64,000 nt of DNA, taken from Telopea speciosissima. Lineage: Eukaryota; Streptophyta; Magnoliopsida; Proteales; Proteaceae. Below the pieces are notes generated by a model. That model made no database searches and had not been told where the DNA came from. It saw nothing but the letters and a program-made list of their open reading frames with translations. Position 1 is the stretch's first letter; every line of letters begins with the position of its first letter. Location of the stretch: NCBI RefSeq assembly GCF_018873765.1, contig NC_057917.1:55796464-55860463 (forward strand), read 5' to 3'. Made by a program: the position numbers and the translations under genes. Shown one piece after another: positions 11,130 to 21,616 of the stretch.

Positions 11130-11600
11130 CAAAAGAAAGATTGCCCTGAACATAATCTTGCCGCTCTTTGTCTAGCAAACAAATCTACCATGCCATTGAC
11201 TACCCAAGTTTTTGTTGAAAAAGGTCAACCATCCTAACTACAAGATGTCTGGCTACGGCTTAAGAAATTGGAACCGTAGTCGTATGGGGTCGCGGATTTG
11301 CAGAGGGGAGTTGTAGGGAGTCGGGAACTCAACAAAGAGAAGATGACGAGGATGAGCATCTCAAAGAAAATTGAAAAATTGGGTGTAATATTCTTAAAAA
11401 ATGTAATACAATCAATATGAAACGTTTTAAAATGGAAAACATGGAAGAAAAGATTTTTTATTTGGAAAAATAATAAATATTTTAGAAAAAAAAAAAAAAC
11501 CTTTAGACAATAGGAATTTGAAAAAGTGTCGTTGCTATATTTGAAAATGATTGTATTTTCTTATTTTTGAAATTCAGTGCAAGAAAAACCTTTAGAAAAA
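11130..11600. other. Gene-free stretch
   Basis: AT-rich DNA with a short direct repeat TCTAGCAAACAAA (about 11121 and 11172). No gene is recognised. Confidence 0.3.
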
Positions 11601-11689
11601 TTATTAAAACTTAGTGTCCTTAAAAATGATCATGTGCAAGAAACATGATTAAAATTCTTGAGGATCAAGAGTTAGAAGTCTTATTCAGA

Positions 11690-12240
11690 GATGAAATCTC
11701 TGATGTATAAGATGTTCTTTATGAAGTAGAATCTGAAGCAGAAAACTCAAATGACAGTGAAAAGATGAACAAGTCTTCATACTTCATGAAGAAACTTCAC
11801 AGAAATTTAAAAGAGTGATAGGGAAGAATTCTCCTTAAAAAAAAAAAATCAATTAAAAAAATACAAAAAATAAAGAAAAACTGATATTTATGGAATATCT
11901 AAATTTAATCCATTTTCAATTTGAATATTTGAACAATTTAGCTAGTGGCTATTTATTTGCTAAATTCCCAAAAGATGGAACTATGGAGTTGATTTTATTA
12001 TTCAAAAATAAAGTCAATAAAAGGAGAAAGAAATATCCCAATGTCAGGTATATTAACCTAGGACGACTAATACAAATGACAATGACTGCTTTGTTTAGAA
12101 AAGGCATTGAGAATCCAATCTCAACTGTCACGTCACATTAGATAAAAGCATCGAAAAAGACTCAATTACAGCATTGATTGGAGTTGTAGAATCCAATCTA
12201 AGGCACTGGTGTAGTTTGGTTTAATAATCTTTATTTCATA
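11690..12240 (+). mobile_element. Endogenous pararetrovirus (Caulimoviridae) fossil, movement-protein region
   Basis: The part at about 11890-12240 resembles the movement protein of the Caulimoviridae. Its readable segment includes NVRYINLGRLIQMT and ALFRKGIENPI, the conserved core of that family's movement protein, and recalls the florendovirus type found in many plant genomes. Sequence just upstream (from about 11690), rich in acidic residues, may belong to the same insertion. It is a short, broken remnant with several breaks and no capsid, protease or reverse transcriptase part seen here. It is old and inert. The call rests on recognising the motif only. Confidence 0.45.
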
Positions 12241-13590
12241 AATGATAAATTACACACCTAATAAGTACCCAATTTTTTATAAAAGTATGTTTGGGACACC
12301 TCAAGTTTTAAAAAATGACGTTTGGGGATCTTTTGCCCCAAGTCCTGCTCCAAAATAAACAAATTTCCAATGTTACCCCTCTCAATCCCATTCCCACCCC
12401 TCACCCATCGTCACTTTCACTTCCACCATCACCATATCTGTCACCACCTCAACCCATTGCCGCCGGCCACCACTACCATCACTGTAACCACCACATGTAA
12501 CACCCCTCCACTACAACCCCGCGCCCCACCTTTCTACCTCATCCCTGCCGCCTATGCATCTCTCCCCACCCCACTCATCTTTGTGGTCTTGTGGCTCTAT
12601 GAACTTACAATGACACCTTTAAGTGAATGAACGGATAGTTCTATTGATGAGCTAGCTTGGCTAGTTAAGGGAAGTGGTGACCTGCAAAAAAGGACGAGAG
12701 AAATTAATGGTTCAAGTATACATACGAGAAGAAATTAAAAATAGTTTCTTCACCTGCAAAAAAGATAGTTTTTGTTTTTTTTTGAAATTTTTTTCTTTTA
12801 TTTGTTTCATTTTATTCGCTCAAACGTCAATATCTTATAGTCCGTGTTGCCGATTTTATCTTGTCACATGTCACCATGTACTTTCCATCTTTATGGCGGC
12901 CATGACAAGATTCTGCCAAAAAGTTGCATATAGATTGAGAAAAATACAAAAATGATGTTTCACGCTGATTGAGGCCTAAATAATATAGGAATTTCACAAA
13001 AGTTTACGTGCAAGCATAACACAGCAAGATAAGGCCATCCAAATGATTTCGGTTTACATCGGATCGCCCAAATACCAAGAAATATGTTTAGGATAAAATG
13101 ATCATTTTCACAAAAGTTATCAGATTTGGACAAATTTTCATGTGCATGCTTAATAGGACCAAATAAGATCATCCGAAGTGTTTCAGGCCAAATCAAACGA
13201 TCCAAATATCAAGAAATGTACTAGGAAAAAATGATTATTTTTGTAAAAGATATCAGATTGGTTGAAATTTCACGTGTGAGCTTAAAAACAAGGCTATCCT
13301 AAAAGTTTTGGCTCTACTTGGAACAATGTGGGTACAAAAAGTGCGGTAGATGTAATTTGGTAATTCCTGCTTCAGTCATCATGTGAGTCATGATGACTTC
13401 AATCATCATCGCCAAAACACCCTTCCACGATATCAAAATGTGATGTCTACATGCACTTTAGTAGCTAGACGTGAAAAAAAGAAATTTCTATCGCCATCAA
13501 ACACAATTTACACAGTCTTTTTCCATCCATAACTTTTCATGCAATTTTAGAACAGTGATGTATAAAGTTTTGGCATTCGTTTCCTGGTCA
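12241..13590. other. Gene-free stretch with a CACC-rich repeat
   Basis: At 12400-12500 a CACCATCACC-rich block with upstream TTACACACCTAATAAG resembles a distant member of the 10512/16745 repeat. Between 12960 and 13290 a phrase of the type TTTCACAAAAGTTA...TGTGCATGCTTAATA recurs about three times at roughly 120-bp spacing, a decayed tandem repeat. No gene is recognised. Confidence 0.35.
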
Positions 13591-13920
13591 AAGATCCATT
13601 CATTCACCCCTACCGTTTACATTGTTTCCTGAATGTCCTCCAGAGCTACCTTCACTTCCTTGAGAGAAACATTAATAATTGGAAAGGGTTCACGAGTACA
13701 AGATTTCAGACAATCTCTTCAGTTTCTATGATAATCTGTAGATTGGCAGGCCATAAACATCCATACTCCAGGAATTTTTCACCAGTTGTAAGAAATCTTC
13801 ATGGTCCATCTACAATTTGTGAAATCTGAGGGACAGTTCTGAGGTTTCAGAAAAGATTCTGAGATAGTTTCTATGGGACAATGATTTGAAGAAGCCGCTT
13901 AAAGAGCTTTCGAAGCACAA

Positions 13921-16900
13921 TCATGGAAAAAATTCACCCGATTTGCTCGGCTCATCGAGAATAGTTCCGGGTCTCTTTGATAGCATCACCAACACTCGAC
14001 GCATCGATGGTCGTAGCTTTGGGTCATCTTGTGTGCATAGTAATCCAATTTGTATGCACATTGCGACTTGTTCGAGCACCGCAGTTGATGCTAACATTGG
14101 ATCCATGATGTCCAAGCTTCGACCTTTCTTGTAATGCTCCCATACCTACAACCAATAAACAATACCAGTACCAATGTAAAATCTATGTATAAATTGGATG
14201 CGATGTTGAAGGGTCCAACACAAAACCTTAAGACATTAAGTAAAGATAGTTCAGTTCCTCAAGTATATGAAGACGCTAAACACCTTACAATACTAGTACT
14301 CCTGTAAAATCTATGTCCAGATTGGACTTTTTATTGGAATTTCTAACACAAAACTAGGCATTAAGTGAAAATAGTTCAGTGCATCAAGTATATGAAGACA
14401 TCAAACACTTGAATAAACCAATAAAAGATTGTAACTTTATAACTCCCAACATTTTTATCACTCCCACTCACACGTATCCATAGCATACTTGATCTACATG
14501 TGGATTGACAACTTAGAGAGAAAAACAAAAGAATTTACCCAAAATCGTAAGATATTTAATAAATATAGTTTCTCGAGTGTATGAAGGCACCAAGGACTTT
14601 AACAAATTGATGCAGGACTATAACCCTATAATTCCTTAACATTTCAACACATGATGTTATTGAAAGAAGGAGGTGAAGGCATGGTTCGTAATCTCGGATT
14701 GAATTAGCCGATATTGGTCGGATCGGATCGGTTTCGATTGAGGCCGATCTCGAGATTTGACCAATACGAAAAGGTTTGACTGGATTGTTCCTTGGATCGG
14801 CTTATCCAATTTGATCCTTGACCGGTCAGACTGAATATTTTTTTATTTTTCAAAAAATTTTTAATTTTTTTAATTTTTTATATTATCTAGACCGATATTG
14901 ACTAATCCGATCCGGATAATATCGATCGATCCGATCCCAAGATCAAAACATCCACTAACTTTGACCGATACATGACCCAATCCATAAAAAAACGATTTTG
15001 AGGACTTTTTGACTGATCATGACCAATTTGCACCAATTCGATCCCAATCTGAAAAGATTTTGACAATGACCGATACCGAATCCGATACCTGGATTTTAAA
15101 CCTTGAGTGACGGGAAAAACTCACATATACATACCCAATCGAGTAGGTTCCGGCAATCAGAGTCAGAGTTGAAGGTGGAGTTCTCCTGGCCACTAATCAG
15201 TTCCAGAACTACGATGCCATAGCTGTAGACATCCACCTTTACCGACAACTGTCCATGCATCAAGTACTCCGGTGCCATATATCCCCTGAAACAGTAAAAC
15301 ACCATCACCCATATAAATTAATAAATGATATCCGAATCTAAACCGTACGATCTGATGACTTAAGTCAACAGGTACAGCCATCAGAAAAGAAGATAAAATT
15401 TGGAAGAGAAGGGCAAACAGACCTGGTGCCTACGACGCGAGTGTTGACGTGAGTCGTATCCTCAGCGTAGAGGCGGGCCATACCGAAGTCCGCGATCTTT
15501 GGGACCCACTTGTCGTCCAGAAGAATATTACTGGTCTTGATGTCCCTGTGTATTATGACGCTGTGCGAGTCTTCATGGAGGTACAACAATCCACGTGCCA
15601 TCCCTACAATCACGGCGTATCTTCTCTTCCAATCCAACTTCGCCTTCCTCCCTGCATCTGCATTAATTCCAATACATCGTCAAATTATTAACCCTACATC
15701 CTACCAGATCACAATCACATCACTATTACAATGTTTGGTGGGCGAGAAATGAATAAAAAAGAAAAAAATTATTCAAATTTGTTTTTTGAATCTGAATTTT
15801 GAAGAGAGATACAATAAATCAATCATTTTGGGCTTTGGGGATCGATGGAGTAACTTAATTTTTCAACTCATTTTTTCTACTTCGTTCTTTATAAAAGAGG
15901 ATGGGAGCCCTTTTGATTTTTTCGGGGTCTCTAGGGGAATAAGATAGGGTTAGCCCCTATTTATTTATTTCTACAATAGAAATGTTATCTAGACTTCTTG
16001 TTGTTTATAAGTACCTTGATTTGTTCCACGAGATTGAAATTACAAGAAATGCCCCAAAAATTTCTTATTTCTTTTTTGCACATGATACATTCATCTTTTA
16101 TCGGGCTATGATAGAGGATCTCACAATCATTAAAGCTATACTGGACCTCTTCTCCGATCTGTACGAACAAGAATCTGGTTTTTTCGAAAGGGACGTGATT
16201 TTGTTAGATAATCAAGCAGTCTTGGATGCTCTGCTACTCAAGGCAGAGCGATTCTCCAACTCTTTGAGAAAAGCAGGGTGGAGCTCTAAGGACATCACTG
16301 ACGCTCTAGGTTTTGATTTTCGACCGGAAAAAGAACTACCCCACGAATCAAAACCCCTCGTGTATTCGTGTTTGATTTGCTCTTTCTGGGTAAAAATGAG
16401 GAAAATCGGGAAACGCATTGTAAAGAATCTTGATTAAGGAAACAAAGATTACCATTTCAAAAATTTAAATATAAAACTTAGTTTGTTTCAGGTAGGCTTC
16501 CTCGATATCCCCGTGAGGCGTGCCGCGTGAGCTGATCTACTCATCTACTACTGCAATTGCAACTCGCAAACCAATTTGAATCGAAATCTCCTGTAAAAAT
16601 CTCTGCTTTTTGGAGAATACCCCACCACCTTCAGAAAATTTCAGATATAGAAAGGAGTTGGACAGAGATGCTGCAACTTGGAGTGATGAGCGGCTGCGAG
16701 AAGTGGAGGAAGTAGAGGAGGGGAGGAGAGATAGTGAGGTGGGGCTTCACGGTGGGATGGTGATGGTGTTAATGGTGGGTGGCGGTGGATATGTAAAAGA
16801 AGATGATTTGGGGAAGATGATGGTATTTTGGTTTTTTTAAATTTTAGCAAATAGGTCAGGGCAATTAGGTCTTTTCACATTTTAGAAAAGATAGAAGAAA

Positions 16901-19710
16901 GGGTAGTTTGATCATTTTATAGCATTTAATACCTAGTGTGGACTTAAATGACATTTGGAGTGTAAAGCAGGGGTGGTACTTGAAATATTGAAGGGTGATA
17001 CATGGAATATTAAACCGCTTAGGGGGGTACGAAGAATATTGAGTGCATTCTAGGAGGTATGTGTAATTTACTCATATCTATATATATTCTTTTTTTTCAT
17101 TTCTTAACAACCCAACATAGCCGAATTTTCTTTAGCATAACTGGAGTTGTGAAACGACAAAAAATGACAACCATGCGATGAGATGACTCTTAGGTTTGTA
17201 CCGACCCAACGCAAAAGGTCAGGAGCGGATCCCACACCAGACTTTTTTTTGGTTAGAAGGTCCACATCATTGAAGCCGTATAGAAAATGTTGATCCCCTA
17301 TTACCTCATTATTACGTCAGCAATGATTCAGTACCACCTCATGTCTACGTTAGTGATGAGCTTCGAGACCTACATCAGTAAGCCTCGTTTGTTTGACGGA
17401 CAAAATGGAGTGGAAAACTTGTGAGGTGGGTTCCCCATATTGTGGGCTGAGTTGATAAGAAAATAAAAATAAATACTAGAAAATGCATTTTGTAGTGGAG
17501 TGGAATTTAAGTAAGAGAGAGAAAGAAAATAGTCATGCAGTGGAATTCCATGGAAAATAAAGAAAATAGGAGGACGAGAGAGATAGACTCAAAAATAATT
17601 TTTAGGAAAAAGTTCTGTGTCCGGGAGTGTGGCCTATGCCAGTACTCCCATGAGTCTATCTCTCTCCTCCCCATGTGAAAAGACATCTCTGCCCCCTTGT
17701 TTTAAGGAGGAGAGAGATAGACACATGGGAGTGCTAGTGTAGGCCACACTCTCGTACAGAAAACTGCTTCTCGTAATTTTTTCATGAATGATGTCAAATC
17801 TTGAAAGTGAATGGGATGGAAAAAAGAGGAGTGTTACCTCACCTGAGACAAGAATACATGCATTTAAAGAGCTTGCTTTGTAGTTTTCCATCCCATTTAA
17901 CCAAACTATAACAGTTGTGGTAATTTGTGGGAAACAAGTATAAGTTTCCCACACATTTTTTCTTTTACCACTTTTCTCTATCAAACAAACAAGGCCTAAA
18001 GGCATGGGTTAAGCGTACAACATTGGATCGGGGTCGGTCATCTTGGAAACCAATATGATACGACATTGATCAACCCAAATCGGATGGTTTTACCTCTCAT
18101 TTTCCTTAAAAATTGATTTTTATTTTATAGTTTTACCCCAATCCGTATCATCCACTTATATAATACTGATCCAGATCGGTAAATATGGTCGATCCATGAC
18201 GATACCTCAAACCATGGGTAAGGGTGTCAATATAGAACTGAAACCTAAGACCGAAAACGAAATCAATTTTAAAACCGAATCGAAATAAATTGGTTCGATT
18301 TTATTTCGAAATCTGAAATATTTTCGCAGTTTGGTTTTAATTTTAAAGCTGAAATTAATCAATGTGTATGATAAATTCTACTTTTGGAAAAAAAAATAAA
18401 TTTGTTAGATTATTAAGTCTTTTGATGCTTTAAGCCGGATCTAGTTTGAAAAACAAGCTCCAATTAAGTGCTTTTCGATTTTCACATATTTTACCTTGAA
18501 CCAAATTAAAACAAACCCAAAAAAACCAAAACCGAATAGATTGACATCCTTATTCTGGTCCCTATGGAGCATATTGTATAAAAGGGAAAAAGATCACTAC
18601 TTGGTAGTGTTTGCTATGCCATCTCACAGGGCACCCTGAGATAATGCCTCTGCCCCGGATAGATATACCCATGCGTGCTCCCTCATTGGTCCAAACACTC
18701 TAGAAACCATGCGACCAAGTAGTAACACCTGAGCCGGCGTTGATGCATGGACTCTAGAGTCCGGTCATCTAATCCAATAAAGAGAAGGAAACCATGCCAT
18801 GAAGATGATCTAATCTTCCTTAATTAATAGTTTCCCAGAAATCTCTGTTAAATCAGTTCTGACTAAAACTAGTTGTAGTGCCAATTAGGGTCTTCCAGTT
18901 CATGATTCTTCTATTAATTTGCGAGTAAATTGCAACAAGAAGAGGGAGGTGGGTCGAGTTTCCAGTAAAGAAAGAGGGAAATTAGAGAAGGGGAAATGGA
19001 GATCACTCACTGAAGAGAAGTTTGTCCAAACTCTCATTGGAGACGTATTCGTAGACCAAAAGCTTCTCTAGTTCGTGGGCACAGTAGCCCAACAAGTTCA
19101 CGACGTTCCTATGCTGCACATTTGCCAGTACCTTAGCCTCGTTCGTGAGCTCCTTCCTCCCTTGATTTGAACTGTGCCATAGCCTCTTTACTGCTATCTC
19201 TCTTCCATCCTCCAATTTCCCCTGTATGTCATTAAGAATTATTATAAACAATATGCTCATATCCAACTCTCAAATCTCAAAATTTTCAAAAATCAAAACT
19301 CTAATTCTTAACATAATTTTAAAACAAAACCATTACAGAACTCAGAATTCAGCATTAAACATTCGATCAAAGCAAATACCTTATAAACAGGGCCGAATTT
19401 ACCCTCCCCGAGCTTTTGATGGGAATGAAAATCTCTGGTTGCTGCAATTAGGGTCTCTATAGAGAATAGCTCCTGTTCCTGTGCTGCTATATTCTTCTCT
19501 AAGTCCTTTCCTTCCGGCGACTCTGATATGATATGTGATCATCCCCATAACCAGAACCAGAAACAGAACCATTAGGGATGGAATTTGAGACATCTCTGTT
19601 TCACACAATAGTAAAACAAAATGAAAAAGTGGGGTTTTGTGTTGTATACCTTTTCCAGAGTGGGATTTGAAATGCCAAATGAGATTCTGCCAGAAACTGG
19701 TTGGTTTCAT
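13921..19710 (-). CDS. Receptor-like cytoplasmic kinase of the DUF26/CRK clade (CRK43-like), six exons
   Basis: A Ser/Thr protein kinase without ectodomain, expected in cytoplasmic signalling. Exons (5' to 3'): 19710-19650, 19522-19380, 19221-19011, 15651-15423, 15285-15135, 14145-13921. All junctions are GT-AG, the phases fit, and together they give 1020 bp, 339 aa. The start [14 protein letters not shown] fits homologues that begin with a short basic N-terminus; no signal peptide or membrane segment. Visible motifs: Gly-rich loop [11 protein letters not shown] (58-68), ATP lysine in AVKRL (K80), helix-C Glu in NEAKVL (E96), HRDIKTSN (173-180), DFG (193-195) and GYMAPEY (216-222). The RD-type catalytic loop and all key residues are kept, so it looks active. 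It ends KSGEFFP plus TGA. Intron 3 (15652-19010) is swollen by repeats. The paralogue name is tentative; the kinase call is firm. Confidence 0.93.
14681..15107. mobile_element. GATCGG-rich MITE inside intron 5 of the kinase gene
   Basis: The block from GCATGGTTCGTAATCTCGG to the ending ATACCTGGATTTTAAACC is a string of GATCGG, CCGATA and GACCGATA words. The ends are weakly inverted (GGTT...ATC). Related sequence is found at 10340, 18003, 35070 and 47655. It makes up much of the intron between the last two coding exons and stops just before exon 5. Confidence 0.5.
15890..16165 (+). mobile_element. LINE reverse-transcriptase fragment in kinase intron 3 (antisense to the gene)
   Basis: On the plus strand the words GVSRGIR(stop)G, then MLSRLL, then [17 protein letters not shown] follow the order of L1 RT motifs (GSRGIRQGDPLSP, EMLSRLL, HLFFADDTFIF). 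The catalytic box reads FAHD instead of FADD. After LDLFSDL the LINE similarity stops and the frame continues into unrelated sequence (next entry). Only about 90 codons of RT are left. Confidence 0.65.
16166..16437 (+). pseudogene. Non-LINE protein segment in frame with the LINE fragment; unrecognised
   Basis: The open frame that starts in the LINE piece at 15982 continues without a stop to 16437. From about [17 protein letters not shown] the sequence no longer resembles RT. It contains the segments [16 protein letters not shown] and [12 protein letters not shown], which have the composition of a soluble, helical cellular protein. I cannot name the family. It may be a piece of a host gene picked up by the LINE or joined by chance when elements inserted. 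It lies antisense in intron 3 of the kinase gene and is unlikely to be expressed on its own. Confidence 0.4.
16745..17085. repeat. Dispersed repeat, copy 2 (inverted relative to 10512-10830)
   Basis: The minus-strand counterpart of 10512-10830: GGTGGGTGGCGG, CAAATAGGTCAGGGCAATTAG, ATACCTAGTGTGGACTTAA, GGGGGTACGAAGAATATTGAG and TAATTTACTCAT occur in the expected reverse order. Similarity is good over about 320 bp. It lies in kinase intron 3. Confidence 0.75.
17379..17999. mobile_element. Tourist-like (PIF/Harbinger) MITE with TAA target duplication, hosting a nested MITE
   Basis: The element 17382-17996 begins GCCTCGTTTGTTTGA and ends TCAAACAAACAAGGCC, its inverted counterpart. It is flanked by TAA on both sides (17379-17381 and 17997-17999). 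A 3-bp TWA duplication with GGCC-type ends is characteristic of PIF/Harbinger elements. A 169-bp MULE-type MITE sits inside at 17605-17773, so the host element was about 440 bp before that insertion. Both lie in intron 3 of the kinase gene. Confidence 0.7.
17596..17782. mobile_element. 169-bp MULE-type MITE, copy A, nested
   Basis: The element is 17605-17773, with flanking 9-mers TAATTTTTA (17596-17604) and TAATTTTTT (17774-17782). Long inverted arms hold GGGAGTGTGGCCTA, ACTCCCATG and TCTATCTCTCTCCTCC. Length and sequence match copy B at 24890-25058, whose duplication is perfect. It inserted into the Tourist-like element around it, so it is the younger of the two. Confidence 0.8.
18003..18218. 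mobile_element. GATCGG-rich MITE copy in kinase intron 3
   Basis: It opens GCATGGGTTAAGCGTAC and closes GATACCTCAAACCATGGG. The ends are inverted (CATGGGTT/AACCATGGG-like). The inside has GGATCGGGGTCGGTC and GATCCATGACGATAC words shared with 14681-15107. Confidence 0.45.
18219..18552. mobile_element. hAT-like MITE with TAAGGGTGTCAAT ends
   Basis: The left end TAAGGGTGTCAAT and right end ATTGACATCCTTA are inverted repeats. The inside is rich in AAACCGAAAC-type words. The same terminal motif is found at 22490-23411, 24284, 27357-27699 and 51172-51567. No clear target duplication here. Confidence 0.5.
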
Positions 19711-20220
19711 AATCGTTGTCGGTTGAGACTTGTGTTAAATTCGATGGATTGGTGAGGATAATTGAAGAGCCGCATACATGTATGAGTAAATAAGATCGTT
19801 CCTGGGTTCTTCTTAAGTTCCGTGATAACTCAAGGAGATGATGAGGGTTCTCTCTCTCCCTATGTCTCTGTGTGTTGCGTATAACTCTCTCCTTCTCACA
19901 TTTTCTCTCTCGTTTCTGTGGTATCTATCAGGATTTAAAAAAAATGAAAAAGTGACACCCATCAGGGTGGGCGAGAAAGCAGTGGAAGCCAGGGTTGGGC
20001 GGGGAAGGGGGAGTGAACCTAAGAAGCCCTTTTTTTTTTTTTTTTTTTTTCTCCTTCTGTATAGAAACCTATAGGTGAGCTGACACCACCTTGAATTATT
20101 AATGTTAAAGCTTGATCAAAGAGAAAAGCCATTTACTTCAGCTTAGGGTCAAAAAGACACATGAAAGGGCAGATACCACTTTTTTGTTTTCTTCCCCTTT
20201 CTTTCACTTAGAATGAATTA
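19711..20220. promoter_or_regulatory. Upstream region of the kinase gene
   Basis: About 500 bp between the kinase start codon and the LINE fragment. It contains CT-rich tracts (19850-19925) and a T20-like run at 20032-20051. No clear TATA box or other regulatory word could be chosen with confidence; the region is inferred to be the promoter only from position. Confidence 0.3.
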
Positions 20221-21065
20221 GAAGTTTTTTTTGTTTTGGGGTTAGGAATCAGAAAAAATATATTAAAAAAAAGAAGATTACAAAGAATGGATCGGGGCAT
20301 TCCCAAGACTTTTTGTTTTTGTAAATGGCATTCCCAAGAATCACAAAGAACAACAATGGGAAGGCAGCCCCATTTCAATGGGAAAGGATTCTCTTGAGCA
20401 CCCTGCTCGGGCTGCATGTACATCGTCGGACTTGGACAGGCATGAAAAGACTACCTCACCCCTGCTCGGGCGCTCAGGTAGGGATGAGGCGGTCTTTTCA
20501 CCCTTCTCCAAGTCTAGCATTGCACATACAGCCCAGGCAGGGTGCTGGACAGGAGCCGACTTCTAAATCCTAGACCACCTTCAAACTTTGGTTGACTAAG
20601 AAAGTCCCACTTTACAACAATGGCTTTTGAAGATTCTATATCTGCAGTCTAGATAAAAATTTTCATCTATCCTTCAAGAGTTAAAATCAGATTGGATGAC
20701 CATCAGTAAATTGAGAAATTATGATCTAAAATGCTAGATATATAGATCTAACGAGCTCAACTCGACCCGCCATTGATAGAAGTCTTCCCTTCCAACCCAC
20801 CATCCTATTTTTTATTTGGTCCATCATGGAAAATAGAGGTTCTCTTCTAACCCTTCCTTTGAAGATATGAACGCCAAGATATTTGGTGGAAAATTTATAG
20901 ACAGGAATTCCCGAAGTATCTATAATAGCTTGCTTCCTACATGGAGAGATACTATCCAAAATAGAGCTTGCTCTAGACACTGAATTTTGCCATTCTTCTG
21001 GCGATGATGACAACAGGATATAGATAGACATCAGTATCTCTTAAGAAGAATTCTTTCCCCTGTAC
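20220..21065 (-). mobile_element. 5'-truncated L1-type LINE with RT C-terminal part
   Basis: The minus-strand frame 21031-20726 contains YKFSTKYLGVHIFKGRVRR and GWKGRLLSMAGRVELVRSI, the conserved YLG...GR..L..W....LS.AGR..L..S block at the end of LINE RT. The 3' side runs to a T-rich stretch at about 20226-20275, the expected reversed A-tail. A foldback element (20384-20571) has inserted between RT remnant and tail. Confidence 0.7.
20384..20571. repeat. Foldback MITE inside the LINE fragment
   Basis: The left arm holds GAGCACCCTGCTCGGGCTG, GGACTTGGACAGGCATGAAA and AGACTACCTCACCCCT. The right arm, read in complement, holds CAGCACCCTGCCTGGGCTG, AGACTTGGAGAAGGGTGAAA and AGACCGCCTCATCCCT. The arms are about 85-90 bp with almost no loop. 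Superfamily not determined; long arms favour a MULE-type MITE. Confidence 0.6.
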
Positions 21066-21284
21066 CCAAACCATATCATATCACCCTCACATCCTAAAAA
21101 ATGATTTATAAGATCTTTTTATTAAATGTTGAAGGAGGTACTGCTCACCTCCCCAAAATCCGAAGTCTAGTGAAATACTAGAACCGTAACGCCACGCAAA
21201 ATTCTGTGACACTGCAAAAAGTACGGTGCTACAGGCCTTCATCAGCCAAAATCTAGAATTGTCTTGCTGTTCGATTTGACCTAA

Positions 21285-21495
21285 TTCTAGACCAAAACCA
21301 AATCAACCCAATCGAAACCAGACCGAGCCGGTCAATTGACACCATACCTAGCTCTTGCAACTTGTGTAGGATGACCTAATTAGCTGACCATGTGTGATAT
21401 AGTCATTACGAAAAAAAAGAAGATAAAAAGGACATGACAGTAAAATATCTAATACAACATGACCCATGCGATTGAATTGGACATGGACCACCAAT
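21285..21495. repeat. Duplicated segment A' (matches 27640-27808)
   Basis: It contains CAATTGACACC, AGGATGACCTAATTAGCTGA, GATATAGTCATTA and ATGCGATTGAATTGGA, then GACCACCAA, in the same order as 27640-27808 upstream of the epimerase gene. The first part is the 3' end of a hAT-like element, but the rest is not part of that family. Confidence 0.65.
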
Positions 21496-21616
21496 AAATA
21501 AATGTCAGATTCCTCCGCCCTGATCTCGTCTTCTTCTCCATCTATTTAACACGAACCAGTAAAGTAAACAAGAAACCATCCCCTCCAGGAGGGACGAATC
21601 CCGCATCACATCATTA

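Noticed and set aside
12315-12630. Pro/His-rich open frames
   Set aside because: Translation of a CACCATCACC-type low-complexity repeat.
16610-16840. Open frame starting [18 protein letters not shown]
   Set aside because: It overlaps the dispersed repeat whose other copy (10.5 kb) is not open; low-complexity Gly/Glu content.
18595-18735. Possible foldback (ACTACTTGGTAGTG ... GACCAAGTAGTAAC)
   Set aside because: Only about 12 bases pair at the edges; arms not convincing enough to annotate.
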